Counted from the first letter of the stretch, positions 54,121 through 63,015 are shown. The stretch: 64,000 bases of DNA from Kineobactrum salinum (GCF_010669285.1 NZ_CP048711.1:2294001-2358000); one strand, 5' to 3'. Notes: generated by a model not told the origin, from the letters alone. Numbers and translations: made by a program.

Positions 54121-55445
54121 CACTACTGTCCGGTTAACTAAGTCCATGATTCACGTAACTGTATGAATAGGCTAATTTTTTCGCCAAATATTTGTGGTGT
54201 CGACTTGAGCGCGACTGCGCTTTCAGGTGACCTTCCGGGAATCTATTCCCAGAGGACTCCCCATGTACACCGGCAAAACTCTGTTTGCGCAGTTGATGGA
54301 CTTCCTGCCATGGACTACGTTCACGCGAATCGTCGATCGGTATGCAGGAAATCGTCGTGTACGCACGCTGCCGTGCACCGAACATTTTCGTGTGCTGGCA
54401 TTTGCGCAACTGACCTACCGGGAAAGCCTGCGCGATATAGAAGCGTGTCTTTCGGCGCAATCGGCCAAGCTCTACCACATGGGCATTCGTTCGCCGATCA
54501 AGCGCTCTACGCTGGCCGATGCCAACGAGCGGAGAGACTGGAGAATCTACGCCGAGTTTGCGCAACGGCTGATTGCACAGGCCCGCAAGCTCTACGCCGA
54601 AGAAGACCTGGGGCTCGATCTGTCGAACACGGTTTACGCGCTCGACTCGACAACCATCGACCTCTGCCTTTCGCTGTTTCCGTGGGCACCATTTCGAAGC
54701 ACCAAGGCAGCGGTCAAAATGCACACGCTGCTGGACCTGCGCGGAAATATCCCGAGTTTTATACATGTTTCCGACGGCAAGATGCACGATGTCAACGTGC
54801 TCGACCTGCTGATTCCGGAGCCGGCAGCAATCTACGTAATGGATCGTGCTTACCTCGATTTCGAACGGCTCTTTGGGTTGCACGACGCCGGAGCGTTCTT
54901 TGTCACCCGCGCCAAATCGAATACCGACCTGCGGCGGATCTACTCTGCTCCGAGCGACCGGACGCAGGGCATTATCTGCGATCAGACGGTGGCGCTGTCG
55001 GGATTCTACAGCCACAAACATTATCCCCACCATCTGCGTCGGATTCGCTTCAAAGATCCAGAGACAGAGAAAACACTCATTTTCCTGACCAACTTGTTCG
55101 GTCCTCCACCAATAACCATCTGCGAGCTGTACAAGGCCCGCTGGCAAGTCGAGTTATTTTTCAAATGGATCAAGCAACATCTCCGGATCAAGAAGTTCTA
55201 CGGCACATCGGAGAACGCGGTGAAGGTGCAAATCTGGACCGCTGTGTCGGTATATGTGCTCGTCGCTATCATCAAAAAGCGCCTCGATTTGCAGCCTTCG
55301 CTCTACACTCTATTACAGGTATTTTCCATCACCCTGTTCGAAAATATCCCTTTAAACAAGGACTTTCTCGACACCAAACAGATCCTGGAGGATGACATGA
55401 TTTCTAACCAACTGAATTTGTTCCATAATTAACCGGACAGTAGTG
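54121..55445 (+). mobile_element. IS4-family insertion sequence
   Basis: 1325 bp with perfect 17-bp inverted repeats (CACTACTGTCCGGTTAA) and a 9-bp duplication ATCATATCC (54112-54120 and 55446-55454). One transposase gene, intact. The perfect ends suggest a recent insertion. Confidence 0.95.
54227..55432 (+). CDS. IS4-family transposase (DUF4372 type)
   Basis: A 401-residue DDE transposase with an N-terminal DUF4372-like domain (FLPWTTFTRIVDRYAGNRRV, LAFAQLTYRESLRDIE). In the catalytic core, the first Asp is in YALDSTTIDLCLSLFPW, the second in YVMDRAYLDF and the Glu in YKARWQVELFFKWIKQHL (the Y-R-E-K type segment). Translation could start at ATG 54227 or ATG 54263 (MYTGKTLF). Confidence 0.94.
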   Translation: MTFRESIPRGLPMYTGKTLFAQLMDFLPWTTFTRIVDRYAGNRRVRTLPCTEHFRVLAFAQLTYRESLRDIEACLSAQSAKLYHMGIRSPIKRSTLADANERRDWRIYAEFAQRLIAQARKLYAEEDLGLDLSNTVYALDSTTIDLCLSLFPWAPFRSTKAAVKMHTLLDLRGNIPSFIHVSDGKMHDVNVLDLLIPEPAAIYVMDRAYLDFERLFGLHDAGAFFVTRAKSNTDLRRIYSAPSDRTQGIICDQTVALSGFYSHKHYPHHLRRIRFKDPETEKTLIFLTNLFGPPPITICELYKARWQVELFFKWIKQHLRIKKFYGTSENAVKVQIWTAVSVYVLVAIIKKRLDLQPSLYTLLQVFSITLFENIPLNKDFLDTKQILEDDMISNQLNLFHN

Positions 55446-55850
55446 ATCATATCCATTGCTTTCTCGGCGATAAATGACAGCTTTTTAATTAAATCAACAT
55501 CATCCTGATGATGTTGATTTAAAAACTTCTCCATATCAATGGAAACTGGAAAGACCACTGTTGGGTGATTTTTTAAAACATCCAAATCAAATTTTGTGAG
55601 CGATGTCGTAGCCCGTCTGAGCATTTGGTTTCCATATTGAGGATCAACTTCACCGTTTAACTTATAATCACAGAGTTCTCCAAAGGTTTCATTTTGTATT
55701 GGGTTTAACGACTCAAGATCTAAAGCCCCGGCCTCAAAGAATACGAACTCATCAATCTCAAAATTGTGCTCAAGAAGTGCCCTAGAGAATGGCATTATTG
55801 CTATTTGTTCAACTTCATTGAGGACTTCTTTTAACATGCGCACCTCAGAT

Positions 55851-55925
55851 GCCTAACGCTTCAAGCAGGGGCCCGCGTTAGCGGGTCCCGGCGCGAAGCG
55901 CCCTTGCTGCCTTGACGTGTTAGGA
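55851..55925 (-). repeat. attC site 20
   Basis: Ends are GCCTAAC and GTTAGGA, both good consensus cores; inner hairpin GGGGCCCGCGTTAGCGGGTCCC. Confidence 0.82.
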
Positions 55926-56477
55926 GGCGTACGCATCGAGCCTGCTTACCATAGTAAGCGCAATATCAATGTAAGCCTCTATCGGACGCCCCTCTAAATC
56001 AAAATCCTCGTGGTGAGCAGCCATATTCCTTAAGCGTCGTAGCTCTCTCAACTCGTTCGTCTCATTCTTATTCAGAACTTTCTTCTCCAGCAGCCTTAGC
56101 GGCTGGGCAGGACCACGTAGCATTTTTTCATCCAATTCGGGAAATGCTCGCACTGCGGCTCTAGCTGCTGAGGTTTCAACCTTGATCCAGGCCTCCATTA
56201 CCGCTGCTCGCGGTGATATCTCAGCGATCTTTAAGAGCTCTAGGTACTGCTCATTCGGCTCGGCCTCATAGACGGCACCTTCTATAGCCGGCTGCTCAAT
56301 TCTTTCTAGTCTTTCGATCGCCTCGGAAAACTCCAGTTCAGTGTCTTTGTGTTTGAACCGGACCAATCGTGGTAGCAGAGATCCAATGCGCTCTTGAAAA
56401 GTCCAGAGGAACACACAGACCACTCCAGGCCAGGCGAGTGAATCCACAAGACTAGCGATGAATTCTAGGAAGTTCAT
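55920..56477 (-). CDS. Hypothetical cassette protein with HEPN/DUF4145-like C-terminus
   Basis: About 185 residues from ATG 56477 (MNFLEFIASLVDSLAWPGVV). It has one N-terminal membrane helix, a charged linker, and a helical C-terminal domain with LRELRRLRNMAAHHEDFDL. The R-N-x3-H pattern recalls HEPN or DUF4145 domains, but other ligands were not checked. The stop lies in attC site 20. Confidence 0.6.
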   Translation of the reverse strand: MNFLEFIASLVDSLAWPGVVCVFLWTFQERIGSLLPRLVRFKHKDTELEFSEAIERLERIEQPAIEGAVYEAEPNEQYLELLKIAEISPRAAVMEAWIKVETSAARAAVRAFPELDEKMLRGPAQPLRLLEKKVLNKNETNELRELRRLRNMAAHHEDFDLEGRPIEAYIDIALTMVSRLDAYAS

Positions 56478-57180
56478 TAAGACTCCTAACGTCTCCATCA
56501 GCCGACGCGTCAGCGGTCGGCTGCATTGATTTGTTAGCCCAGCGAAGCACATGCTGGAGCTCTATATCTATAGATGCAGGTACGCTTTCAAGGTATTCAA
56601 CTTCCATGCGTATTTGCTCGCCCTTATTTTGAAATAACGAATACCAGTGTTTAGGGTCGACTCCGTACGGTATTTCGCAATTAATATCGAACTCACCCGT
56701 TTTGGAGTTCAGTATTGGTGGTCCTAGCAGGTTACCTTTTGTTGCTAGATTAAGCTCATGTGAAGCCTTATTGAGAAAATCACGAAAGTCAGACCACCAG
56801 GGATCAGTTTTTTCTCGAAACTTCTGCTGAGCGTGGAGGTAATCTCCCAGCCGCTGGGCATAGTTCTTAAGAGTTTTACCCACCGGAGTATAATAAAAGA
56901 CAGCTAAAAGGTTACCACCGTCGTGGTCATAAATACTGACTTTTACGACGTTATCACCGGTTTTGAAGGCTTTTTCAATCGACTTACCAAGCCTTGCAAT
57001 TTGCCACCCTTTTTTCAGCCTCTGAGAGATGTGCTTCTGGACTTCGAGATACTCTTTCATCCTAGATTCAATTCCGCACCTCAATTCGAACGAAGCATAG
57101 AAGAGCGATTCAGGCTTTCCGTCCTCTAGAAGCCGAAAGGCTCTGAAAAGGTAATCTTTCGCTGAGGTTCCATATTGCAT
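56452..57180 (-). CDS. Hypothetical cassette protein
   Basis: A 242-residue soluble protein (MQYGTSAKDYLFRAFRLLED at the start, FELRCGIESRMKEYLEVQKH, then VVKVSIYDHDGGNLLAVFYY). No family recognised. The natural stop has been lost or never existed: the last about 30 residues (from KSMQPTADASADG) are translated from attC site 21 and the neighbouring cassette. Confidence 0.6.
   Translation of the reverse strand: MQYGTSAKDYLFRAFRLLEDGKPESLFYASFELRCGIESRMKEYLEVQKHISQRLKKGWQIARLGKSIEKAFKTGDNVVKVSIYDHDGGNLLAVFYYTPVGKTLKNYAQRLGDYLHAQQKFREKTDPWWSDFRDFLNKASHELNLATKGNLLGPPILNSKTGEFDINCEIPYGVDPKHWYSLFQNKGEQIRMEVEYLESVPASIDIELQHVLRWANKSMQPTADASADGDVRSLNELPRIHR
56484..56539 (-). repeat. attC site 21
   Basis: A short site with ends TCCTAAC and GTTAGCC and the arms CAGCCGACGCG and CGGTCGGCTG. 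Confidence 0.8.
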
Positions 57181-57201
57181 CTTTAGTCTCTATTTTTGAT
57201 T

Positions 57202-57276
57202 GGCTAACGATTCAATAACCGGTGCGCTTTAAGCGCGTCCGGCGCCGGAGGCGCGTAGTTAATTGCCTGGTTATTG
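57202..57276 (-). repeat. attC site 22
   Basis: Ends are GGCTAAC (GTTAGCC, a perfect R' on the minus strand) and GTTATTG; nearly identical to site 7. Confidence 0.8.
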
Positions 57277-57566
57277 TAGCGCTGGGAAAGCTTACCCGAC
57301 CACCACGTTGCCAGAACGAAAGCGGAGGCTTTAGCCAAAAGGATGCACCGAGGACGAAGCTGCTTGGCGCTTCCACACTGACCACATTGAACACGGGCAC
57401 CTTCAGAAACGAAGCCGCGTTTCCGCGGAAACGTTTTTCGGTTATAGATGGCACCAGGAACAGAAGCACTGAGATATAAGCCGGGTGAGGCTCCCGAGAC
57501 CGGAATCTCTGATCGTAGTGGCCGAATTCTTGTGAACTCCATCTCTCGATTCCTTGCTGGATGCGC
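57277..57566 (-). other. Duplicated cassette, copy B (uninterrupted)
   Basis: The intact counterpart of the cassette broken by IS110 at 42.8-44.7 kb. The best frame on the minus strand (57212-57469) gives 85 residues, starting LLFLVPSITEKRFRG; the last third is attC translation. Whether it encodes a protein is doubtful. The gap 57181-57663 holds this cassette with its two attC sites. Confidence 0.55.
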
Positions 57567-57567
57567 T

Positions 57568-57657
57568 CAATAACGCCGCGTTAACCGGCGGTCTGCGGCG
57601 AAGCCGCGATTAGGCTGTCCGGCGCCGTCAGGCGCGTAGTTCAACGCCTGGTTATGA
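57568..57657 (-). repeat. attC site 23
   Basis: Ends are CAATAAC and GTTATGA; contains GCCGCGTTAACCGGCGG and GCCGCGATTAGGC hairpins. It is the intact model for the IS3-split site 9. Confidence 0.8.
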
Positions 57658-57663
57658 GTGTTC

Positions 57664-57891
57664 TTAGCCCGAAACAACGCCGGCTCCTGAAAAATAGTAC
57701 CCAAGCAGGAAAAATATAAGAACGGAAACAACAGAAACAATTACGTTCTTACTACTACGACTAAATCGAGAAAACGCTGATGTTTTGTAAACTACAAGGC
57801 TAATCACAACGTAAGAGCCAACCAATAGCAAAACAAAGAGAATCAGATTCCCCGTCATACTTTCTATTGCGCCCTTGGTGGATTCACTCAT
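57664..57891 (-). CDS. Hypothetical cassette membrane protein
   Basis: A 75-residue protein starting at MSESTKGAIESMTGNLILFV with two hydrophobic segments (LILFVLLLVGSYVVISLVVY and VIVSVVSVLIFFLLGYYF). No family recognised. attC site 23 follows the stop. Confidence 0.6.
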   Translation of the reverse strand: MSESTKGAIESMTGNLILFVLLLVGSYVVISLVVYKTSAFSRFSRSSKNVIVSVVSVLIFFLLGYYFSGAGVVSG

Positions 57892-57912
57892 CTTCAGAGC
57901 TCTCGGAAACAC

Positions 57913-57993
57913 TCATAGCGCTCAGCGCAACGGGGAGCCACGGAATGGCGAGTCCGGCGGCCACAGGCCGCGTGTTGCCGCTGCTTGTTATAG
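57913..57993 (-). repeat. attC site 24
   Basis: Ends are TCATAGC (slightly degenerate) and GTTATAG; inner arms with CCGGCGGCCACAGGCCGCG. Confidence 0.65.
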
Positions 57994-57994
57994 G

Positions 57995-58276
57995 TCATGG
58001 CAGCACGAACCACCCGAGGATACCGAGTAACAAAACTGCCAAGGCACCTGCAAGTACACGCCCCCTATTGTTTAGGAGCCCAAGGCCAACTAAAAAGCAG
58101 GCGATCGCTGGCCCGCCGTACAAAGAATGATACGATGGATGCGGAACTGCAATTACTCCCGCCAGTCCGACCCAAATTATCTTAGGAATGGACCCAGCCA
58201 GAAATAGCCACCCCGCTAACTTTCGGGAGGGGAACGAGGAGGAGGTATGGCGCTTTTGAAGCTCTCCGATTCTCAT
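57995..58276 (-). CDS. Hypothetical cassette membrane protein
   Basis: A 93-residue protein with three hydrophobic segments (KLAGWLFLAGSIPKIIWVGL, GPAIACFLVGLGLL, VLAGALAVLLLGILGWFVLP). Unknown family. Its stop overlaps attC site 24. Confidence 0.6.
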   Translation of the reverse strand: MRIGELQKRHTSSSFPSRKLAGWLFLAGSIPKIIWVGLAGVIAVPHPSYHSLYGGPAIACFLVGLGLLNNRGRVLAGALAVLLLGILGWFVLP

Positions 58277-58285
58277 TCGAATGAC

Positions 58286-58372
58286 CTATAACGCCGCGCA
58301 TCACCGGCAGCAAAAAGCGGAGCGAGGAACGAGCGGCGCTTTTTGATGTCCGCGTGCATGCGATTGTTGGGC
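58286..58372 (-). repeat. attC site 25 (high-coordinate end of the array)
   Basis: Ends are CTATAAC and GTTGGGC (perfect GCCCAAC on the minus strand); arms CAAAAAGCGGAGCG and CGGCGCTTTTTG. It is the last site seen. The universal stress gene starts its 3' end 52 bp further on. Confidence 0.78.
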
Positions 58373-58423
58373 TTTCGTGCCCCTCAATAAAGTCATCCTA
58401 CGTCCCACCAGTTTGGGCATCTG

Positions 58424-59395
58424 CTACTCAGAAAGCTTTATCGGGGTGACGAACCCAGGAGGTTTGACAGCGAGCACGGAACATTGCAATTGTTCGAGAA
58501 TCGTTTCTGCAGTGTTGCCGATGAACAATCCAGCGATGCCTGTCCGGGCCACTGTTCCCATCACCACCAGATCGGTTTGCAACTGCTTTGCCATTTCCGG
58601 TATGACCGTGGAGGCCGCGCCGCGACGCAAATTAAATTGAGGCAAAAGATAATCGTAAGCCTCTTTGCCTATTTGGTCTCTTAGCTGATCTCGAAGGCGA
58701 TTGAAGGCACTTTCATGACGGGAACGTTCACTTTCCACGTATGCCATGCCGGCTTCATCAGGATTGTCGGCCCATGACCGCACTGTCATTTCGGCCGGGG
58801 CATCCCAGACGTGAACCAAATGCAAAGACGCCAAATCAGACAACGCGAGCGAACTGGCAAGTTCAAGAATCTGTTGATTAAGGCTCTGCTGTACTGTGTC
58901 GGGCAGGTTGTCCAGGTTGAAGTCGACGGCCGCCAGAATGCGCTTGTAATTCGGTTTGTCATCCGGACGTGTCAACCATACCGGACAGGGGCACTTGCGG
59001 AGTATATGCATGTCGCCGCTGCCAAATAACCGTTCGATGAACCCAGGGTTCTCAGCAGGCTTTATCAGCAAGTCATACTTGTTGCGCGAAACGGCACGGA
59101 TGACTTCCAGAAACATTTGACCAACAAGAACCTCGACCTGGATACGCCCGTGTCGCTGGTAGGGCGTGACCAGGGACTCCAGCTCCGCGCGGCGCCTACT
59201 CACCGCATCTGATTGTAATTGCGTGGAGATCGGGCCGCCGGGTGGCATGCTAATCCCTGCCGAGATGACCGGCACCACATCGACGACCGTCAAATCTGCC
59301 TGACTGCTCTCCGCCAGCGAAACTGCCCGCGCGAGTTCTTGCTCGTGCGCAATGGCATCCTGTGCAACATATAGAATATTCTTGAACTGATTCAT
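58424..59395 (-). CDS. Tandem universal stress protein (UspE-like)
   Basis: A 323-residue protein made of two Usp domains. Start at ATG 59395 (MNQFKNILYVAQDAIAHEQE). The first domain ends near residue 145 (RKCPCPVWLTR); the second begins NYKRILAAVDF and has the ATP-type motif GTVARTGIAGLFIGNTAE. It lies 54 bp downstream of a Kef-type antiporter, so it may act with it in stress response. attC site 25 follows its stop. Confidence 0.9.
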   Translation of the reverse strand: MNQFKNILYVAQDAIAHEQELARAVSLAESSQADLTVVDVVPVISAGISMPPGGPISTQLQSDAVSRRRAELESLVTPYQRHGRIQVEVLVGQMFLEVIRAVSRNKYDLLIKPAENPGFIERLFGSGDMHILRKCPCPVWLTRPDDKPNYKRILAAVDFNLDNLPDTVQQSLNQQILELASSLALSDLASLHLVHVWDAPAEMTVRSWADNPDEAGMAYVESERSRHESAFNRLRDQLRDQIGKEAYDYLLPQFNLRRGAASTVIPEMAKQLQTDLVVMGTVARTGIAGLFIGNTAETILEQLQCSVLAVKPPGFVTPIKLSE

Positions 59396-59448
59396 AACGT
59401 TCACCCTATCTACGTGCGCCATCAACACACCTGTCGATGGCTACCTTT

Positions 59449-61152
59449 TTACTGTTCACGCTCATTTTCAAGTACGGGCTTGTACCCCCAGTCCCGAACG
59501 CCCTGGATTACTTGGTCAATATCTGCAGAGGGCACCTCAAGTATCTCCAGCGCTGTTGCGCCAAGGCGCAAGCTCGCCTCGATGGTTTCCGGAAAGGCAT
59601 GAACCGCGCCGGCTGCAAGTAGCTGCGCACTCGTTTCGAGATCCCGTGCCCGCGCGACGACCGGAACCTGCGGACAAGACCTGCGTAAATACGAAAGCGC
59701 TCTCAATGCCGTGGTGCTGCCATCGGCGGTAATGACAATCAGTGAGGCGCGCTCTACATGAATGGCGGCCAGCAATGCCGGATCCGAGATATCACCAAAA
59801 TAAACAGAATGACCATCTCTTCTTCCCTGCGCGACCTGTTTCGCGTCGGTATCAAAAGCCACAAACGGAATGCCGCTTGAATGCAGTAGTACAGCGATGG
59901 CATGGCCGACGCGCCCATAACCACCAATCACAACCTGTTTTTGAGGCTTATCGAGTAACTCGGGTCTGTCTGGCGTCTCAACAGGCGGGGTACGGACCAG
60001 CCAGGACGCAATGGCACCACTAAAGTGGATCAGAACGGCACCGACTATCATCGAGAGCAACACCGAGGTTATCGCAATCTGCCCTAGTTGCATTTCGAGT
60101 ACGTTGGCATCCAACGCGATGGCAATGAGGGCCAAGCCGAATTCACCACCCACGCTCAATAACAAGCCTGTACGCAATGCCACCAGGATATCAACCCCGG
60201 TCTTGCGCACCATTGCGGCGACAATCAGCGTCTTACTCCCCAGAATGACTAGCGCGCCTAGTAGAGCCCAGTGCCAAATCGGAAATATCGCGGTTGGGTC
60301 GAAGCGCATGCCGATGCCGATAAAGAACAAACCAAGCAGGACATCACGGAACGGGCGTATGCTCGACTCCACCTGATGTCGGAACTCCGTTTCTCCCAGC
60401 ATCATTCCGGCGAGAAATCCCCCGAATGCCAGGGATAATCCGAGGCTGCTTGTGCTCCATGCCGCGAGCAGGGCGAGCAGAAGTACGGCGAGCGTGAATA
60501 TCTCAAGCGACCGACGCTTTGAAATAAGATGGAGCAGTGGGCGCAGCAACCAGCGTCCGACAATGAACACCAACGCGACCGCGAATACGGCTTTGGCAAG
60601 TGCCCAACCCAGAGTTTCGGCCAGTACACCCGCAGCGACGGACGTGCCCAGCACTGGGATGATCACAAGAAAAGGAACGGCGGTGACGTCCTGAAATACC
60701 GACATCGCCAGACCAAGACGGCCGTGCTGGGTGTTCTCCTCGCCGCGCTCGTTCAGGAGGCTCGCAATGATCGTGGTCGACGATTGGGCGAACACTGCGC
60801 CGAACACGAACGCAACCGCGATAGAAAGTCCCGTAAGCCACACTATGATGCCAACGAGCAAGGTGGTAAAGACGACCTGCCCTGTCCCCAAACCAAAAAC
60901 GTGATGCCGTAACACTTGCAATTGCGGCAGGGAAAAATTAAGCCCAATCGTAAACAGCAAGAAGACAACACCGAATTCGGCGAGCGTTTGTAATTCCGGT
61001 ATCGAGACTATTGGACCCAGCGTGTGTGGCCCGACGATCACGCCCACCAGTAGATACCCCAGACTGGTCGGGACATGTAGCCGCTGAAATGTAACCACGA
61101 CGGCTATCGCCAAGGTCAAGAGCAAGAGGATCTGTTCGAGATGGTCCATCAT
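59449..61152 (-). CDS. CPA2-family monovalent cation:proton antiporter (Kef/Rosb type) with RCK domain
   Basis: A 567-residue inner-membrane protein. The N-terminal Na+/H+-exchanger domain (about 1-380) has about 12 helices, with LGYLLVGVIVGPHTLGP near the start and ALSLAFGGFLAGMMLGETEF-like segments. The C-terminal TrkA-N/RCK domain (about 405-530) starts QVVIGGYGRVGHAIA. It probably moves K+ or Na+ against protons. The 286 bp upstream have no gene; they hold the likely promoter and a short repeat of the text AATAAAAAGGT. Confidence 0.92.
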   Translation of the reverse strand: MMDHLEQILLLLTLAIAVVVTFQRLHVPTSLGYLLVGVIVGPHTLGPIVSIPELQTLAEFGVVFLLFTIGLNFSLPQLQVLRHHVFGLGTGQVVFTTLLVGIIVWLTGLSIAVAFVFGAVFAQSSTTIIASLLNERGEENTQHGRLGLAMSVFQDVTAVPFLVIIPVLGTSVAAGVLAETLGWALAKAVFAVALVFIVGRWLLRPLLHLISKRRSLEIFTLAVLLLALLAAWSTSSLGLSLAFGGFLAGMMLGETEFRHQVESSIRPFRDVLLGLFFIGIGMRFDPTAIFPIWHWALLGALVILGSKTLIVAAMVRKTGVDILVALRTGLLLSVGGEFGLALIAIALDANVLEMQLGQIAITSVLLSMIVGAVLIHFSGAIASWLVRTPPVETPDRPELLDKPQKQVVIGGYGRVGHAIAVLLHSSGIPFVAFDTDAKQVAQGRRDGHSVYFGDISDPALLAAIHVERASLIVITADGSTTALRALSYLRRSCPQVPVVARARDLETSAQLLAAGAVHAFPETIEASLRLGATALEILEVPSADIDQVIQGVRDWGYKPVLENEREQ

Positions 61153-61438
61153 AGTTAACGTTACCGTGAAAGCCTAACAGCCTGTTAAAGAGGTCTGCCG
61201 ACCTCATAACAATTCTTAGAAGGTATACCTTTTCGGCTCGACCAGTGATTGCCGTGCATCTGTAACCCTCTCTATTCCTAGAAAAAATCCATCCGGGATG
61301 CTCTACTTTGTCGAATAAAAAGGTTTCCAGGGTCCTGGTCCCCGAAATAAAAAGGTATGAATTGCCATTGGCATCTCAAGGACGCGGCAAGCACAGACAG
61401 CCGTTATTCTCGACGCGCCCAAACAAGCCATAGTCGGA

Positions 61439-61987
61439 CTAGCCTATCAGCGGCACGCCCTCCCACGGCAGGCCGGCCTCGTCCTTGGCCGACAGCCTGG
61501 GGCGGGTTCCCGCGAGCAGCGGCCACTCGATCCCCACCGCGGGGTCGTCCCAGGCGAGGGATATCTCGCTGGCCGGATGATAATAGTCGGTGCACTTGTA
61601 CTGGAAGTCGGCATAGTCAGACAGCACGTAAAAGCCGTGAGCGAAACCCGGCGGTATCCACAGCATCCGGTGGTCGACCGCGTTCAGTTCCACGCCGTAC
61701 CATTGCCCCAGGGTGGGTGAGTCGCGGCGCAGATCGACCACCGCATCGAACACTGCGCCGGCAGTTACCCGCACCAGCTTGCCTTGGGGCTTTTCAGTCT
61801 GGTAGTGCATGCCCCGCAGTATGCCCTGGGCCGAACGGCTGTGATTGTCCTGGACGAAGTTCAGGTCGAAACCGGCGTCGCGAAAGGTCTGTTCATTCCA
61901 GCTCTCCAGGAAAAACCCGCGCTCGTCGCCAAATACACGGGGCTGTAACAGGAACACTCCCGTCAGTGGCGTGTTTTCAAATATCAT
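61439..61987 (-). CDS. rfbC: dTDP-4-dehydrorhamnose 3,5-epimerase
   Basis: A 182-residue cupin of the RmlC family: [59 protein letters not shown] and YKCTDYY. It carries out the third step of dTDP-rhamnose synthesis. Its start overlaps the end of rfbA by about 11 bp. Confidence 0.95.
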   Translation of the reverse strand: MIFENTPLTGVFLLQPRVFGDERGFFLESWNEQTFRDAGFDLNFVQDNHSRSAQGILRGMHYQTEKPQGKLVRVTAGAVFDAVVDLRRDSPTLGQWYGVELNAVDHRMLWIPPGFAHGFYVLSDYADFQYKCTDYYHPASEISLAWDDPAVGIEWPLLAGTRPRLSAKDEAGLPWEGVPLIG

Positions 61988-62881
61988 GACCGAGAACTCC
62001 GTCTTGCTCCAGTAGTTGCTTCAGGTACAGCCCGTAACCGCTCTTCTCCAGCGGCGCGGCCAGCGCCAGCAATTGTTCGGCGTCGATGTAGCCCATGCGG
62101 TAGGCGACTTCCTCGGGACAGGCGATCTTAAGGCCCTGGCGCTCCTCCACTACGCGGATGAAATTGGCGGCATCGAGCAGCGAGTTGTGGGTGCCGGTGT
62201 CCAGCCAGGCGGTGCCGCGGCTCATGACTTCCACATGCAGGTCACCGCGCTGCAGATAGGCCTTGTTGACGTCAGTGATCTCCAGTTCGCCCCGATGGGA
62301 GGGACGGATGTGTCTGGCGATATCGATGACATCGTTGTCGTAGAAATACAGACCGGTGACGGCATAGCGGGATTTGGGCCTGGCCGGCTTTTCCTCGATG
62401 TCGCTGGCTACACCGCTGCTGTCGAAACTGACCACGCCATAGCGCTCGGGATCCTGTACATAATAGGCGAACACAGAGGCACCCTGCTGCCGCTGCGCCG
62501 CCTTGCGCAAACTGGCGGTGAAACCGCCGCCATAGAATATGTTGTCACCCAGTACCAGCGCTGCGGGTGAGCTGCCGATGAACGCCTCCCCCAGCAGGAA
62601 GGCCTGAGCCAGGCCGTCGGGACTTGGCTGAACTGCATAGTTTATGTTGAGGCCCCAGCGTCCGCCGTCTCCGAGCAGCTCGGTGAACGCGGCCTGGTCG
62701 CGGGGGTGGTAATAACCAGGATGTCGCGGATACCCGCCAGCATGAGCGTCGCCAGAGGGTAGTAGATCATCGGCTTGTCGTACACCGGCATCAACTGCTT
62801 GCTGACTGTGCTGGTCAACGGGTGGAGGCGGGTTCCGGACCCGCCGGCGAGAATAATGCCTTTGTAGCTGGTTGCCGTCAT
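61977..62881 (-). CDS. rfbA: Glucose-1-phosphate thymidylyltransferase, frameshifted
   Basis: The first step of dTDP-rhamnose synthesis. The 5' part gives [37 protein letters not shown] and [10 protein letters not shown]. The rest continues in another frame as [26 protein letters not shown] and [16 protein letters not shown]. The shift is at the C5 run (minus strand) near 62701-62706. Whole length would be about 300 residues, normal for RmlA. An indel error in the read is likely, as the pathway would otherwise be broken. Confidence 0.88.
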
Positions 62882-63015
62882 CTGCTACTCCTGGCCAACA
62901 GAGTGGGTAAATGAGGCGATTATACGTGAACTGGCGGTCAGCGGGAGCGGTTTCAGAATGATTCCGTCATACTGGCTTTTCTGGCATATTGACTGCTAGA
63001 ATCCTGGCAAGCGCT

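Larger units (their letters stand above)
53436..55843 (-). pseudogene. Hypothetical cassette gene split by the IS4 element
   Basis: Removing the IS and one 9-bp repeat joins 55843-55446 to 54111-53436 in frame, across SFIAEKAMDMI and RFELCRLDLP. The rebuilt protein has about 358 residues: soluble, acidic N-terminal half, and a helical C-terminal half (YAHQALMLLTDAMIAPNSTV, SLLDRFRALTSLNDGNG). No family recognised. The two fragments alone would not give a full product. Confidence 0.8.

Noticed and set aside
37724-58372. CRISPR array as explanation for the repeats
   Set aside because: The repeats are 56-120 bp, imperfect, individually self-complementary and separated by genes, not by short unique spacers; no cas gene is present.
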